64,000 nucleotides of DNA from Ancylobacter polymorphus (lineage in GTDB: Bacteria > Pseudomonadota > Alphaproteobacteria > Rhizobiales > Xanthobacteraceae): assembly GCF_030813495.1 (NCBI RefSeq), contig NZ_JAUSUI010000002.1, positions 372,001 to 436,000 on the forward strand, written 5' to 3'. This document shows positions 25,461 to 34,586 of this stretch, piece after piece. Within the stretch, counting starts at the first letter, position 1; each line of letters begins with the position of its first letter. Under the pieces are notes generated by a model that saw only the letters and a list, made by a program, of their open reading frames with translations, was not told the origin of the DNA and made no database searches. Made by a program: the position numbers and the translations under genes.

Positions 25461-25566
25461 CCCTCTCCCCGTGGGGGAGAGGTGGCCCGCGTCAGCGGGT
25501 CGGCGAGGGGGCGGGTCGCGGCGGGGATTAACCTCACCTCAACCCTCTCCCGTGGGGGAGAGGGAG
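25461..25566. repeat. Paired palindromic repeats between livJ and livHM
   Basis: Two near-identical hairpins: CCTCTCCCC-GTG-GGGGAGAGG at 25462-25482 and CCCTCTCC...GGAGAGGG at 25543-25564. A GC-rich stretch with its own short inverted repeat (CCCGCGTCAGCGGG) lies between. This composite looks like an alphaproteobacterial intergenic palindromic repeat. It sits between the binding-protein gene and the permease gene, where a stem can protect the upstream mRNA and lower downstream expression (inference). Confidence 0.7.
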
Positions 25567-25579
25567 CGTGGCGCGAGGC

Positions 25580-26701
25580 CTATGGCTGCTTGGGGGCGAG
25601 GCCGAACTTGCCGTCCTTCACTTCGAGGAAATACAGCGCGCCGGCGCGGTCGCCCGAGGGGTCAAAGGTGGTGGGGCCGGTGACGCCGGGCACGTCTTTC
25701 AGCTTGCCGAAGGCGGCGTTGAGGCTCTCGCGCGTGACCGGGCCGTCCTTGGCGGCGAGATCGACCGCCGCGCCGAGCGCCATGCCGGCGTCATAGCCCA
25801 GCGCCGCCCAGGCGCTCGGGTCTTCCTTGTAGGCGGCCTTGTAGGCGGAGAGGAAGCTCTCGGTCGCCGGGGTGGCCACGGCGGGATCGAACATGCCGTA
25901 GACGATCATGCCTTCCACGGCGCTGCGGCCGAGTTTCATCAGTTCGACATTGAGCGCGCCGTCGGTGGAGAGAAGCTGCGCCTTGATGCCGAGCGCGCGG
26001 GCCTGCTCGGCGATCTTCGCCGCCTCGGTGTAGAAGCCGCCGATGAAGATGGCGTCGGGCTTGGCGGCGCGCACCTTGGTCAAGAGGGTGCGGAAATCCT
26101 TGGAGCCGAGCAGGTAGGATTCGGTCCCAATGATCTTGGCGCCGTCCTTCTCGGCGGCGGCAGAGAACGCCTTGGCGACGCCGATGCCGTAATCATCCTG
26201 CTGGTTCAGCACATAGATCGACTTGAGGCCGAGCGTCTTGGCCGCGTAGTCGCCCATCATCGTGCCCTGTACCGCGTCGGTGAGCACGTTGCGGCGGAAA
26301 TAGGGGCTGACATTGGTCAGCGCCGGGCTGGTGACGGCGGAGGCCAGGACCGGGAGCTTGCACTCGTTGAAGACCGGCACGGCGGCAAGGGCGATGGAGG
26401 AGAAGGAATAGCCCATCACCACATCGACCTTCTTGTCGGAGCAGAAGCGCTGGGCGATGAGCACGCCCTCGCGCGCCTCGCCGCGGTCATCCACCGCGTC
26501 GATCGTGTAGGTGTTGCCGCCCTTCTTGTTCAGCGCCGCCACTGCGAGGTCGAGGCCCTTGCGCATGTTGAGGCCGAAGGCGGCGAAGTCGCCGGAGAGC
26601 GCGGCGGTGAAGCCGATGGTGATCTCCTCGGCCCGGGCAAAGCCGGGAGAGGCGAGAAGGCCGATGCCGAGCACGGCAGCGGCAAGGCGATGGGTCGTCA
26701 T
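25580..26701 (-). CDS. livJ: Periplasmic substrate-binding protein, branched-chain-type (LivJ-like)
   Basis: 373 aa, peripla_BP_6 fold. Signal peptide MTTHRLAAAVLGIGLLASPG with cleavage near ARAEE. The mature start EITIGFTAALSGDFAAFGLN and later VMGYSFSSIALAAVPVF and IFIGGFYTEAAKIAEQA are typical. It selects the substrate for LivHM-LivG-LivF. Given the downstream enzymes, a nitrogen-containing aromatic or amide/guanidino compound is a reasonable guess, not more. Confidence 0.92.
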   Translation of the reverse strand: MTTHRLAAAVLGIGLLASPGFARAEEITIGFTAALSGDFAAFGLNMRKGLDLAVAALNKKGGNTYTIDAVDDRGEAREGVLIAQRFCSDKKVDVVMGYSFSSIALAAVPVFNECKLPVLASAVTSPALTNVSPYFRRNVLTDAVQGTMMGDYAAKTLGLKSIYVLNQQDDYGIGVAKAFSAAAEKDGAKIIGTESYLLGSKDFRTLLTKVRAAKPDAIFIGGFYTEAAKIAEQARALGIKAQLLSTDGALNVELMKLGRSAVEGMIVYGMFDPAVATPATESFLSAYKAAYKEDPSAWAALGYDAGMALGAAVDLAAKDGPVTRESLNAAFGKLKDVPGVTGPTTFDPSGDRAGALYFLEVKDGKFGLAPKQP

Positions 26702-26791
26702 GCGAAGTCTCCTCTGGAAGAGATGAGCCGTGCGGCCTGCTGCGGAAGGTTCCGGCCTTCTGGCCGTGTGGTTGATTGGGTCTTGCCGGGT

Positions 26792-27301
26792 TCAGTGCAG
26801 TTCCACCGTCACCCAGGTTTCGAAACAGTAATCATCGGCCAGCGACATCACCCCGATGGAGGCGCGCCCGCCCACCCCGATCTCCGGGCCGAACACCTGC
26901 TCGAACAGGTCGGTAAGCCCGCTCGCCACCAGATGCGGCTGGGTGAAAGAGGGGTCGCAGGCGATGAAATTGAGCGAGCGCACCAGCCCCTTCACCCGGT
27001 CGAGATCGCCAACCGCATCCTTGATGCAGGACAGGCAGTTGAGCCCGGTGAGGCGGGCGGCCTCATAGCCCTGTTCCACGGTCACGTCGCGGCCGAGCCG
27101 GCCGGGGAACAGCGCCTTGCCATCGGCATCGACGCCCGCCGTCTGGCCGGAGAGGAACAGCAGCTTGTCGCTGAGATAATGCGGCTTCATCTTGCCGTAG
27201 CGCGTGCCGTAATAGCCCGCCCCGCCGCCGGCGCCGGGAAGCACGAGGCCGAGTTCCTCGACCCGCTTTGTCGCCGAGAGGCTCATTGCCGGTGTGCTCA
27301 T
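26792..27301 (-). CDS. RidA/YjgF-family protein
   Basis: 169 aa from the ATG at 27301; an upstream ATG at 27394 is possible but lacks family similarity. Contains YLSDKLLFLSGQTAGVDADG, GYEAARLTGLNCLSCIKDAV and the conserved Arg in GGRASIGVMSLADD. RidA proteins deaminate reactive enamine/imine intermediates; related members act as deaminases in ring-cleavage pathways. Its place beside the importer suggests it handles an imine made in the pathway. It is about 30 residues longer than minimal RidA at the N-terminus. Confidence 0.85.
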   Translation of the reverse strand: MSTPAMSLSATKRVEELGLVLPGAGGGAGYYGTRYGKMKPHYLSDKLLFLSGQTAGVDADGKALFPGRLGRDVTVEQGYEAARLTGLNCLSCIKDAVGDLDRVKGLVRSLNFIACDPSFTQPHLVASGLTDLFEQVFGPEIGVGGRASIGVMSLADDYCFETWVTVELH

Positions 27302-27455
27302 GTATGTCTTCCCTGCGCAGGCTGTTCCTGCCCTGATTTCCCGTCGATTTCGCGTCGCCGTCAAACAGGAAATAGCGGGAAGTCCATAAAGCAAAGTTAT
27401 AGCTTGGGTGCTATGGCCGCCCGCTGCCCGAAGTTTGAGCGGGGTGCCGGCCCCC

Positions 27456-28352
27456 TCAGCGCGTCGGGGCGAGGTCCGGCGCCACGGCGCGGCGGAACCG
27501 CTCCATGAAGGCGACCGAGATGCGCGAGGGCGGCCTTGTGCTGGGGCGGAACATGCCGAAGCGGTAGGGCACGAGCGGGCGGAACGGGACCGCCACCAGC
27601 CCCATCGCGGCGAAGAAGCGGGCGGTGGCGGGATCGACCAGCGTCACCGCGCCGAGCTGCTGCACCAGCACGCAGGCGGTGCCGAAAAATTCCACCTCCG
27701 CCACCACGTTCCAGTGCGCCTGTGCCTCGAAGAAGGCTTCTGCGGCGGCGATATGGGTGATGTGTTCGGGAAACAGCGTGACGAAGGGCACGGCGTCGAG
27801 CTGTTCCGGCCCGATGCAGCGCTCCCCGGCCAGCTTATGGTCGGCCCGCATCACGCACATGCACGCCACCTCGAACAGTTCGAGCGAGGCGACATGGATG
27901 TCGATGGGCAGTTCCGCGAACCCCACGTCGAAGGCGCCGATGGTGCCGAGATCGCGCACCGCATAGGAGGAGCGGGTGATGAAGCGGGCGGTGGCCCCCG
28001 CATTCTCCTTCAGCACATCGGCGATGATCGGCGGCAGCAGATAGGTGGCGAGGCCCGGCGGGCTGGCGATGAGCAGCGTCGCCGAGGACAGGCTTTTCAG
28101 GTTGCGGGAGATGGCCAGCGTGCGGTCCATCGCGTCGAGCGTGCGCACGATGGCGGCGAAGAAGGTCTCCGCCTCCGGGGTCGGCTCCAGGCGCCCATGG
28201 GCGCGGTGGAACAGCCGCACCCCGATCTCGTCCTCCAGCCGGGCGATGAGGTTGCTGATCGCCGGCTGCGACTTGCCCAGCAGGACGGCGGCGGCGCTCA
28301 TCGAGCCGTTCTCATAGACGGCGCGGAAGGCTTCGAGATGGCGGGTGTCCAT
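27456..28352 (-). CDS. LysR-family transcriptional regulator
   Basis: 298 aa. N-terminal winged helix-turn-helix (LEAFRAVYENGSMSAAAVLLGKSQ continued by PAISNLIARLEDEIGVRLF), then a LysR effector-binding domain. Encoded in the same direction and 154 bp upstream of the ridA start, so it probably controls the ridA-liv-catabolic operon. The effector is likely the imported compound or an intermediate (inference). Confidence 0.9.
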   Translation of the reverse strand: MDTRHLEAFRAVYENGSMSAAAVLLGKSQPAISNLIARLEDEIGVRLFHRAHGRLEPTPEAETFFAAIVRTLDAMDRTLAISRNLKSLSSATLLIASPPGLATYLLPPIIADVLKENAGATARFITRSSYAVRDLGTIGAFDVGFAELPIDIHVASLELFEVACMCVMRADHKLAGERCIGPEQLDAVPFVTLFPEHITHIAAAEAFFEAQAHWNVVAEVEFFGTACVLVQQLGAVTLVDPATARFFAAMGLVAVPFRPLVPYRFGMFRPSTRPPSRISVAFMERFRRAVAPDLAPTR

Positions 28353-28399
28353 CGCTGACGCTCACTGCGTTGGGCGGCGCGCCCGGCCGCCCGTTGTCG

Positions 28400-29542
28400 C
28401 TACGGCGCGGCGGGCTCGGCGGCGTCGCCGGTCTGGGCGGGCGTGGCGCTCGCGGTGCGGATCAGCGAATCCAGCATCTTCTTGCGCTTGGCCTCGTAAT
28501 AATAGCCGCGCGCATAGAGCATCACCGCCCGCTTCTCGTCGCGCCCGGCCACCCGGTAGGCATTGGCGAGATAGGCGACGGCGTAGGTCAGGTTGGTGTC
28601 GGCGTCGAGCAGGTCCTTCGGCGTGCCACGGAAGCCGAGGGCGCGGGCGGTGTCGACGCGAATCTGCATCAGCCCCCAATAGGGGCCGTTGCGCCGGCTC
28701 GGCTCGAACTTGCTTTCGCGCCAGGCGACGCGGCGCACCAGCCACACCGGCACGTCGAAGCGCTGGGCGTGGCGCTCCAGCAGCGCCTCGATGGCGTCGG
28801 GCGCGCGGTCGGCGGTGGCGCGGGTCGCCACCGGCTCGGGCGTGTCGTCGATGGGGCGCGCGGCGTCCTCCCCCTCCGGCAGCGGCTCGACCTCCGCCTC
28901 GGCCACCGCTTCGGCCGGCACCTTGGCGGAGGTGCCCGCCTTGGCCTCGGCGGCCGGGAAGGCGGGAGAGTCGGCCGATGGCGGCGCGGCGAAGGCGAGG
29001 GGCTCGCTCGGGCGGCTCGGCGGCAGCGGCACCAGTGAGGCGAGAACGATTCCGCGCTTCTCCGCCAGCCGCTTGGGCGGCACGGGAATGGCGGGCAGCG
29101 CGGCAGCGGGCGCGGGAGTGTCGGCCGGGGCGGCAGCCGACGCCGGGGGCGCGGCGGCCGACGCCAGCGGCGCGGCGGGTGGGCTGGGCGCGGTCGTTGC
29201 CGGAGAGGTCTCGCTCGGCGTGACGGCGACGAGGGCGACCGCTTCCGTGTGCACGACCAGCCGCTCGCCGGTGAGCGCGCCGCGCGCGGGGTCGGTGATC
29301 CACGCACTGTAGGAAGGGGCGACGAGATCGGCCGGGCAGCGCGGCACCGGCGCCAGAACCGGCGGCGGCACGACGCGGGCGAGCGTGACCGCCACCACGC
29401 GCACAGTGCGCACGGGGGCGTTCTTCTTGGTCGCGGCTGAGGCCGGGACCGCCGCCACGAGCATGCCGCCCGCCAGCAGCGCGAGGCTGGCGACGGTGAG
29501 CGGCGTCGAGGCCGGGGCGGGTCGTGTTGTCACTCGTTTCAC
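28400..29542 (-). CDS. Lytic transglycosylase domain protein with Pro/Ala-rich N-terminal half
   Basis: 380 aa, exported. An N-terminal hydrophobic segment (TPLTVASLALLAGGMLVAAV) looks like a signal or anchor. Residues about 90-240 are Ala/Pro-rich low complexity. The C-terminal SLT domain contains the catalytic Glu in RRVAWRESKFEPSRRNG, then YWGLMQIRVDTARALGFRG and LTYAVAYLANAY. It cleaves peptidoglycan between MurNAc and GlcNAc. It is monocistronic by appearance, between the LysR gene and the acid-sugar operon. Confidence 0.88.
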   Translation of the reverse strand: MKRVTTRPAPASTPLTVASLALLAGGMLVAAVPASAATKKNAPVRTVRVVAVTLARVVPPPVLAPVPRCPADLVAPSYSAWITDPARGALTGERLVVHTEAVALVAVTPSETSPATTAPSPPAAPLASAAAPPASAAAPADTPAPAAALPAIPVPPKRLAEKRGIVLASLVPLPPSRPSEPLAFAAPPSADSPAFPAAEAKAGTSAKVPAEAVAEAEVEPLPEGEDAARPIDDTPEPVATRATADRAPDAIEALLERHAQRFDVPVWLVRRVAWRESKFEPSRRNGPYWGLMQIRVDTARALGFRGTPKDLLDADTNLTYAVAYLANAYRVAGRDEKRAVMLYARGYYYEAKRKKMLDSLIRTASATPAQTGDAAEPAAP

Positions 29543-29583
29543 GCCCGATGGCCTAGCATATTTCTTAACGGGCTGAAAATCCC

Positions 29584-29604
29584 GCCCGGCCGTAGCGGCC
29601 GGGC
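29584..29604 (-). terminator. Rho-independent terminator after the otnC/TRAP operon
   Basis: Perfect 9-bp stem GCCCGGCCG / CGGCCGGGC with TAG loop. On the minus strand the hairpin is followed by GGGATTTTC, a short T run. It lies 66 bp past the otnC stop. Confidence 0.7.
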
Positions 29605-29669
29605 CGCAGCTTCACGCAGGCGGCCGGCGGGAGCTTTGCCGGCTCAGTGCTTGCCGCGAGCGCCCGGCC

Positions 29670-30308
29670 TCAGCGTCCCATGGCGCGCAGTTCGGCGATT
29701 TGGGCCTCGCTGAGATAGCGGATCTTCTCGCCGCGCAGGATGAAGGCGAGGCGCGCGGTCTCTTCCAGCTCCTCGGCATTGTTGACCGCGTCTTCCAGGT
29801 CCTTGCCCAGTACCACCACGCCATGGGAGGCGAGAAGGAAGGCGTTGACCGGGTGGGCCTTCGCCGCCACCGCGAGGTCGCGGGCGATTTCCGGCGCGCC
29901 GGGGCGGTAATAGGGAATGACCGGCATATAGCCGGCGCGCATCACATAATAGGGCGTGAAGGGGCGCAGGGCGTTGTCGGTCGGCAGGTCTTCGAGGCAG
30001 GAGAGGGCGGTGAGATAGGTCGAGTGCAGATGCACGATCGCCCCCGCCTCCGGCCGCGCCTCGAACAAAGCGAGGTGGAAGGCGAATTCCTTCGAGGGCT
30101 TGGGCCCCGGCGCCGGCCGGCCTTCGCCGTCGATCCGCGCCAGCGCGTCGGGGGAGAGCCGCCCGAGGCTGCCGCCGGTGGGGGTGACGAGGAAGCCGCC
30201 TTCCTCCAGCCGCACCGAGACATTGCCGGCGCCGCCGACGCTGTAGCCCCGGTCGAACAGGCTCTTGCACAGGGCGCACAGAAGTTCCGCCCGCTCATTC
30301 CCGCTCAT
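29670..30308 (-). CDS. otnC: Class II aldolase-family 3-oxo-tetronate 4-phosphate decarboxylase, OtnC-like
   Basis: 212 aa, zinc-dependent class II aldolase/adducin fold. Start ATG at 30308 (an in-frame ATG at 30347 is less likely). Metal-site motifs: GGAGNVSVR, VHLHSTYLTALSC and LASHGVVVLGKD. OtnC converts 3-oxo-tetronate 4-phosphate to dihydroxyacetone phosphate and CO2. The assignment rests on the linked OtnK kinase gene and TRAP transporter; family relatives include fuculose-phosphate aldolases. Last gene of its operon. Confidence 0.85.
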   Translation of the reverse strand: MSGNERAELLCALCKSLFDRGYSVGGAGNVSVRLEEGGFLVTPTGGSLGRLSPDALARIDGEGRPAPGPKPSKEFAFHLALFEARPEAGAIVHLHSTYLTALSCLEDLPTDNALRPFTPYYVMRAGYMPVIPYYRPGAPEIARDLAVAAKAHPVNAFLLASHGVVVLGKDLEDAVNNAEELEETARLAFILRGEKIRYLSEAQIAELRAMGR

Positions 30309-30371
30309 CGTTCCGTCTCCATGTGCCGGGATCGGAGAGGCCGGCACCGCAGGGGCGCCGGCCGCCGCAAC

Positions 30372-31640
30372 TTAGTTGGTCAGCGCCCAGCTGGTGAAGC
30401 CGGGCACATAGGTGACCAGCGCCAGCACCGCCAGCATGATGCCGATGAAGGGCAGCATGGCGCGCGAGAGCTTCATGACCGGCACGCCGGAAATGCTGCT
30501 TGCGAGGTAGAGCGCCGTGCCCACCGGGGGCGTCAGCAGGCCGATGGTGAGGTTGATCACCATGATCAGGCCGAACTGCACGGGATCGACGCCGAGATGC
30601 GCCGCCACCGGGCCGAGGATCGGCGTCATCAGCAGGATCGCCGGGCCGCTGTCGAGGAACATGCCGACCACGAGCAGCATGAGGTTGATCAGCAGCAGCA
30701 GCAGGATCTTGTTCTCGGTGAGCCCGAGAATGGCGCCGGCAATGGTCTGCGGCAGGCGGGCATTGGTGAGCAGCCAGCCGAACAGCGAGGTGGCGGCGAT
30801 GATGGCGGCGATCACCGCCGTGGCGATGGCCGCTTCCATGCAGATCTTCGGAATGTCGGCGAGGGTGAATTCCTTGTAGACGAACAGCCCGACCAGGAAG
30901 GCATAGACCGCGACCACCGCGCCGCCCTCAGTGGGGGTGAACACGCCCATGCGGATGCCGCCGATGATGATGACCGGCATCATCAGCGCCCAGCTCGCCT
31001 CCTTGAAACGCTGCCACTTCTCCGCCGCGCTCACCCGGCCTTCGGTGGGGTAGCCGTGCCGCACCGCATAGACATAGGAATAGAGCGCGAAGCCGAGCCC
31101 GATCACGATGCCCGGCGCAATGGCGGCGAGGAACAGGTCGCCGATCGAGGCCTGGTTGGACACGCCATAGATGATGATGGCGATGCTCGGCGGCAGGATC
31201 AGCGCCAGGCTGCCGGAAGAGGCGACGAGCGCGGCGGAGAAGCCGGCATCGTAATTGCGCTTCTTCATCTCCGGGATCATCACCGAACCCAGCGCGGCGA
31301 CATCCGCCACGCCCGAACCGGAGACGCCGCCCATGATGACGCCGCTTGTGGTGACGACATGGGCGAGGCTGCCGCGGATATTGCCGACCAGCGCCAGCGC
31401 CAGATTGATGATGCGCCGCGTGATGCCGCCATGGCCCATCAGCGAGCCGGCCAGCATGAACAGCGGGATCGCCATCAGCGGGAAGGAATCGACCGAGGTG
31501 AACAGCCTCTGGCCGAACAGCGCCATCGGGTAGCCCTGGTAGAGGATGGCCCCCAGCGAGGCGAGCGCGATGCCGAAGGCGACGGGCACGCCGAGAATGA
31601 GGAACAGCGCGAAGCCGCCGAACAGAAGCAGGGCAATCAT
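30372..31640 (-). CDS. dctM: TRAP transporter large permease, DctM family
   Basis: 422 aa, about 12 membrane segments. Characteristic segments FALFLILGVPVAFGIALASL, SGSGVADVAALGSVMIPEM and TPPVGTALYLASSI. Imports the acid sugar using the sodium gradient together with DctQ and DctP. ATGA overlap with dctQ at 31640/31637. Confidence 0.93.
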   Translation of the reverse strand: MIALLLFGGFALFLILGVPVAFGIALASLGAILYQGYPMALFGQRLFTSVDSFPLMAIPLFMLAGSLMGHGGITRRIINLALALVGNIRGSLAHVVTTSGVIMGGVSGSGVADVAALGSVMIPEMKKRNYDAGFSAALVASSGSLALILPPSIAIIIYGVSNQASIGDLFLAAIAPGIVIGLGFALYSYVYAVRHGYPTEGRVSAAEKWQRFKEASWALMMPVIIIGGIRMGVFTPTEGGAVVAVYAFLVGLFVYKEFTLADIPKICMEAAIATAVIAAIIAATSLFGWLLTNARLPQTIAGAILGLTENKILLLLLINLMLLVVGMFLDSGPAILLMTPILGPVAAHLGVDPVQFGLIMVINLTIGLLTPPVGTALYLASSISGVPVMKLSRAMLPFIGIMLAVLALVTYVPGFTSWALTN

Positions 31641-32113
31641 GGCGTGACCTCGCGCGCGGTGGCGCGCTGCCAGGCGGCGCGCAGGGCGAAATAGACCAGG
31701 GCGGCGCCGCTGAACGGGATCACCGCATAGACGTAATACATGGGCAGGCCGAGGGCGGCGCTGCGCTGGTTCAGCCCGAACTTGATGAGCGAGGCGCCGC
31801 CGACCACCAGCGCCACGCCGACCAGCGCGACAAGGAAGGCGTTGAACACGTTGAGCGCGCGCGAGGGCCTGGCCGGCAGCAGCGTCAGCAGGAAGTCGAG
31901 CGCGATATGCGCCTTCGACTGGAACGCCGCGGCCATGCCGAGAAAGGTGATCCAGACGAAGATGTAGCGGCCGAGCTCCTCGGACCAGCTGAGCGAATTC
32001 GCGAAGGCATAGCGCGCGACCACCTGGGCGAAGGTGACGCCCATCATGGCGAACATCAGCGCGGCGATGGCCCAGAGAAGGAAGTGGTGTATCAGCCGAT
32101 CCAGCTTGTCCAA
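31637..32113 (-). CDS. dctQ: TRAP transporter small permease, DctQ family
   Basis: 158 aa with four predicted membrane helices. Contains VVARYAFANSLSWSEELGRY and IFVWITFLGMAAAF, the DctQ hallmark region. Between dctP and dctM; overlaps dctM. Confidence 0.9.
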   Translation of the reverse strand: MDKLDRLIHHFLLWAIAALMFAMMGVTFAQVVARYAFANSLSWSEELGRYIFVWITFLGMAAAFQSKAHIALDFLLTLLPARPSRALNVFNAFLVALVGVALVVGGASLIKFGLNQRSAALGLPMYYVYAVIPFSGAALVYFALRAAWQRATAREVTP

Positions 32114-32148
32114 GCTCGTTTCTCCCTCAGGCGGCGCGTCTTTTGCCG

Positions 32149-32183
32149 CGCCCCGGAACAGCGTCGAGCGCTCTTCCGGGGCG
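32149..32183. repeat. Intercistronic stem-loop between dctP and dctQ
   Basis: Perfect 10-bp arms CGCCCCGGAA (32149-32158) and TTCCGGGGCG (32174-32183), 15-nt loop, starting 29 bp past the dctP stop. No T run follows, so partial attenuation or 3' mRNA protection is more likely than full termination. Confidence 0.6.
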
Positions 32184-32211
32184 GGCGGGCGCGGGCCGCG
32201 CAGGCGGTGTG

Positions 32212-33216
32212 TTACCGCCCGAGTTCCTGCTTGATGCGGTTGTAGAGGTCCGGGTTGACCTTCGCGCCGAAGGCGTCGTGCGCGGACTGCGCGGCGGCGG
32301 CGATGGGCGCGGTGTCGGGATGGGTGACCTTGAGGCCGGCGGCCTCCATCTTCTTCAGCATCTCGTCGGTGCGGGTGCGGACCAGCTCGTTCTCATAGGC
32401 CGTGGCCGCATTGGCCGCCTCGGCGACGATCTTCTGCTGTTCCGGGGTCAGCTGGTTCCAGCGCATCTCGCTGATGACCAGCGTCACATATTCATATTTG
32501 TGGTTGGTGAAGGCGAGGTTCGACTGCACCTCGTTGATGCGCCCGCCATAGATGAAGGGGATCGGGTTTTCCTGCGCCTCGATGACGCGCTGTTCGAGGC
32601 CGGTATAGACCTCGCTCCACGCCATCGGGGTCGGGTTGGCGCCGATGGCGCGCCAGGTGGTGACCATGGCGGGAATTTCCGGCACGCGGATCTTCAGGCC
32701 CTTGAGGTCGTCAAGACCGTTGATCGGCTTGTTCGCCGTCACCTGCCGCGAGCCGCGCTCCCACCAGTCGAGAATGCGGACATTGGCGCTGGAGAGCACA
32801 TTGCCGGCGATCTCCTCGCCGATCTTGCCCTTCACCACCTTGTTGAACTCGTCCTGCGACTTGAACAGATAGGGCAGTTCCAGCAGCTGGATCGAGGGCG
32901 CGAAATTGCCGAGCACGCCGGCGATGAGGCCGAAATCGACCGTGCCCATCTGCATGCCCTCGACGAGGTCGCGGTCACCGCCGAGCGTCGAGTTCGGGTA
33001 GATGGTGAGCGTGATGGTGCCGTTGGAGCGCTTTTCCAGCTCTTCCTTGAACTTCTGCGCGCCGAGATGCCACAGATCCTGCTCGGACTGGATGTGGCCG
33101 AGCTTGAGGTTCAGCACGTCCTGGGCGAGGGCGGGCGCCGGCGCGGCCGCGAGGGCGAGGGCGGAAGCGGCGGAGAAGACCGCCAGCTTCAGCATCTTCA
33201 CGGTGGTGTTCAACAA
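32212..33216 (-). CDS. dctP: TRAP transporter substrate-binding protein, DctP family
   Basis: 334 aa periplasmic receptor. Signal peptide MLKLAVFSAASALALAAAPA with cleavage near ALAQ. Mature motifs LNLKLGHIQSEQDLWHLGAQ, DFGLIAGVLGNFAPSI and LKGLKIRVPE followed by WSEVYTGLEQRVIEAQENP. The start was chosen by the ribosome-binding site: AAGGAGGA at 33223-33230 is 7 bp from a TTG at 33216 (a second TTG at 33213), but too far from the first ATG at 33195. Relatives bind acid sugars such as gluconate-type or tetronate ligands. Confidence 0.88.
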   Translation of the reverse strand: MLNTTVKMLKLAVFSAASALALAAAPAPALAQDVLNLKLGHIQSEQDLWHLGAQKFKEELEKRSNGTITLTIYPNSTLGGDRDLVEGMQMGTVDFGLIAGVLGNFAPSIQLLELPYLFKSQDEFNKVVKGKIGEEIAGNVLSSANVRILDWWERGSRQVTANKPINGLDDLKGLKIRVPEIPAMVTTWRAIGANPTPMAWSEVYTGLEQRVIEAQENPIPFIYGGRINEVQSNLAFTNHKYEYVTLVISEMRWNQLTPEQQKIVAEAANAATAYENELVRTRTDEMLKKMEAAGLKVTHPDTAPIAAAAQSAHDAFGAKVNPDLYNRIKQELGR

Positions 33217-33277
33217 GTCACGTCCTCCTTTTGATCTTATGATTGTGCAGCCCGCGCCGGAGCGGCGGGCCGCGGCT

Positions 33278-34540
33278 TCAGTGGCCGCGCAGAACGGCGT
33301 CGGCCTCGGCGAAGAAATCCACGCCGCCGAAATTTCCGGACTTGAGCGCAAGGGCCAGCGGCCTTCCGCCGGCCGCAACGGTGCGCAAAGCGGGCGCGCC
33401 GGGGGCGATTTCCGGCCCGATCTCCAGCGAGGTCAGGTCCAGCCCCTCGACCACGGCGCCCGAGGTCTCGCCGCCGGCCACGACGAGACGCCCCACGCCG
33501 CCCGCGACCAGGGCTCGGGCGATGGCGGCGAAGAGCGTCTCGATGGCCGCCGCGACAGTTTCGCGGCCATGGGTGTTCTGGGCCCGCCGGACCTCTTCCG
33601 GATCGGCGGAGGAGAAGACCAGCGGGCGCGCGGCCTGCGCCAGTGCCCAGGCGGCGATCTCCTGGGCGTCGAGCCGCCCGGCCACGGCGTCATCGGCATT
33701 GATCTCGAACAGCGGCAGGCCGGCCTCGCGATGGCGGGCGACCTGGCCGCGCGTGGCGGTGGAGCAGGAGCCGGAGAGCACGACGCAGGCGCCTTCCACC
33801 CCCTGCCAGGCGCTGCCTTCGCCCGACAACAGGCCCTTGCGGCGGAAATTCTCCGGCAGGCCCATGGCGATGCCGGAACCGCCGGTGACGAGCGGGGCGC
33901 CGTCCAGCGCCGCGCCGATTTCCATCAGATCGGCGTCGGACAGCGCGTCGACCACGATCAGCCGCGCCCCTTCCGCGTCGGCGCGGGTGAGCGCCTCCGC
34001 GATGGCGTCCGCCCCCTGGCGCACGGCGGCGAAGCCGACATGGCCGACCTTCATGTCGGTCTGCCGCGCCAGAAAGCGGCGGATATCCGCATCCGTCATC
34101 GGGTTGAGCGGGTGATGCTCCATGCCGCTCTCGTTCAGCAGCCGGTCCTGCACGAAGAGGTGGCCCTGATAGAGGGTGCGGCCGGCGCCGGGAAACACCG
34201 GGCAGACCACGACCTTGCGCGCATCCAGCGCCTGCGCCAGCGCCGCCGCCACCGGGCCGATATTGCCTTCGGGCGTGCTGTCGAAGGTCGAGCAATATTT
34301 GAACAGGAACTGCGTGCAGCCCTGCGCCTTCAGCCAGTCCAGCGCCGCCAGCGACTGGGCGATGGCGTCCTTGGCCGGGATGCTGCGCGATTTCAGCGCC
34401 ACCACGCCGGCCTCGACGCCGGCGTCGGCCGGGCCGGTCGGCACGCCGGAATATTGCGTCACCCGCATGCCCTGCTTGGACAGGGTGTTGGCGAGATCGC
34501 TGGAGCCGGTGAAGTCGTCGCCAATGCAGCCGAGAAGCAT
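33278..34540 (-). CDS. otnK: Four-carbon acid sugar kinase (DUF1537), OtnK-like
   Basis: 420 aa from the ATG at 34540 (frames to 34642 have no family similarity). N-terminal domain begins LLGCIGDDFTGSSDLANTL, the family fingerprint. The C-terminal nucleotide-binding domain has VVLSGSCSTATRGQVA and VAGGETSGAVVEGL. DUF1537 kinases phosphorylate 3-oxo-tetronate, D-threonate or D-erythronate. Pairing with OtnC argues for 3-oxo-tetronate 4-kinase. It lies 61 bp upstream of dctP and follows a repeat element that separates it from the GntR gene. Confidence 0.9.
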   Translation of the reverse strand: MLLGCIGDDFTGSSDLANTLSKQGMRVTQYSGVPTGPADAGVEAGVVALKSRSIPAKDAIAQSLAALDWLKAQGCTQFLFKYCSTFDSTPEGNIGPVAAALAQALDARKVVVCPVFPGAGRTLYQGHLFVQDRLLNESGMEHHPLNPMTDADIRRFLARQTDMKVGHVGFAAVRQGADAIAEALTRADAEGARLIVVDALSDADLMEIGAALDGAPLVTGGSGIAMGLPENFRRKGLLSGEGSAWQGVEGACVVLSGSCSTATRGQVARHREAGLPLFEINADDAVAGRLDAQEIAAWALAQAARPLVFSSADPEEVRRAQNTHGRETVAAAIETLFAAIARALVAGGVGRLVVAGGETSGAVVEGLDLTSLEIGPEIAPGAPALRTVAAGGRPLALALKSGNFGGVDFFAEADAVLRGH

Positions 34541-34586
34541 GTTCAGAGCCTTTGCAAAAAGACGGAGCGGACGGGCGTTGCGCTTG

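Noticed and set aside
23644-25683. Long plus-strand frame opposite livHM
   Set aside because: Low-complexity composition and fully antisense to a fused permease with clear membrane helices.
21774-26701. Calling the Liv-type importer a leucine/isoleucine/valine transporter
   Set aside because: It is translationally coupled to catabolic enzymes; this family carries many other substrates such as amides, urea and aromatic acids.
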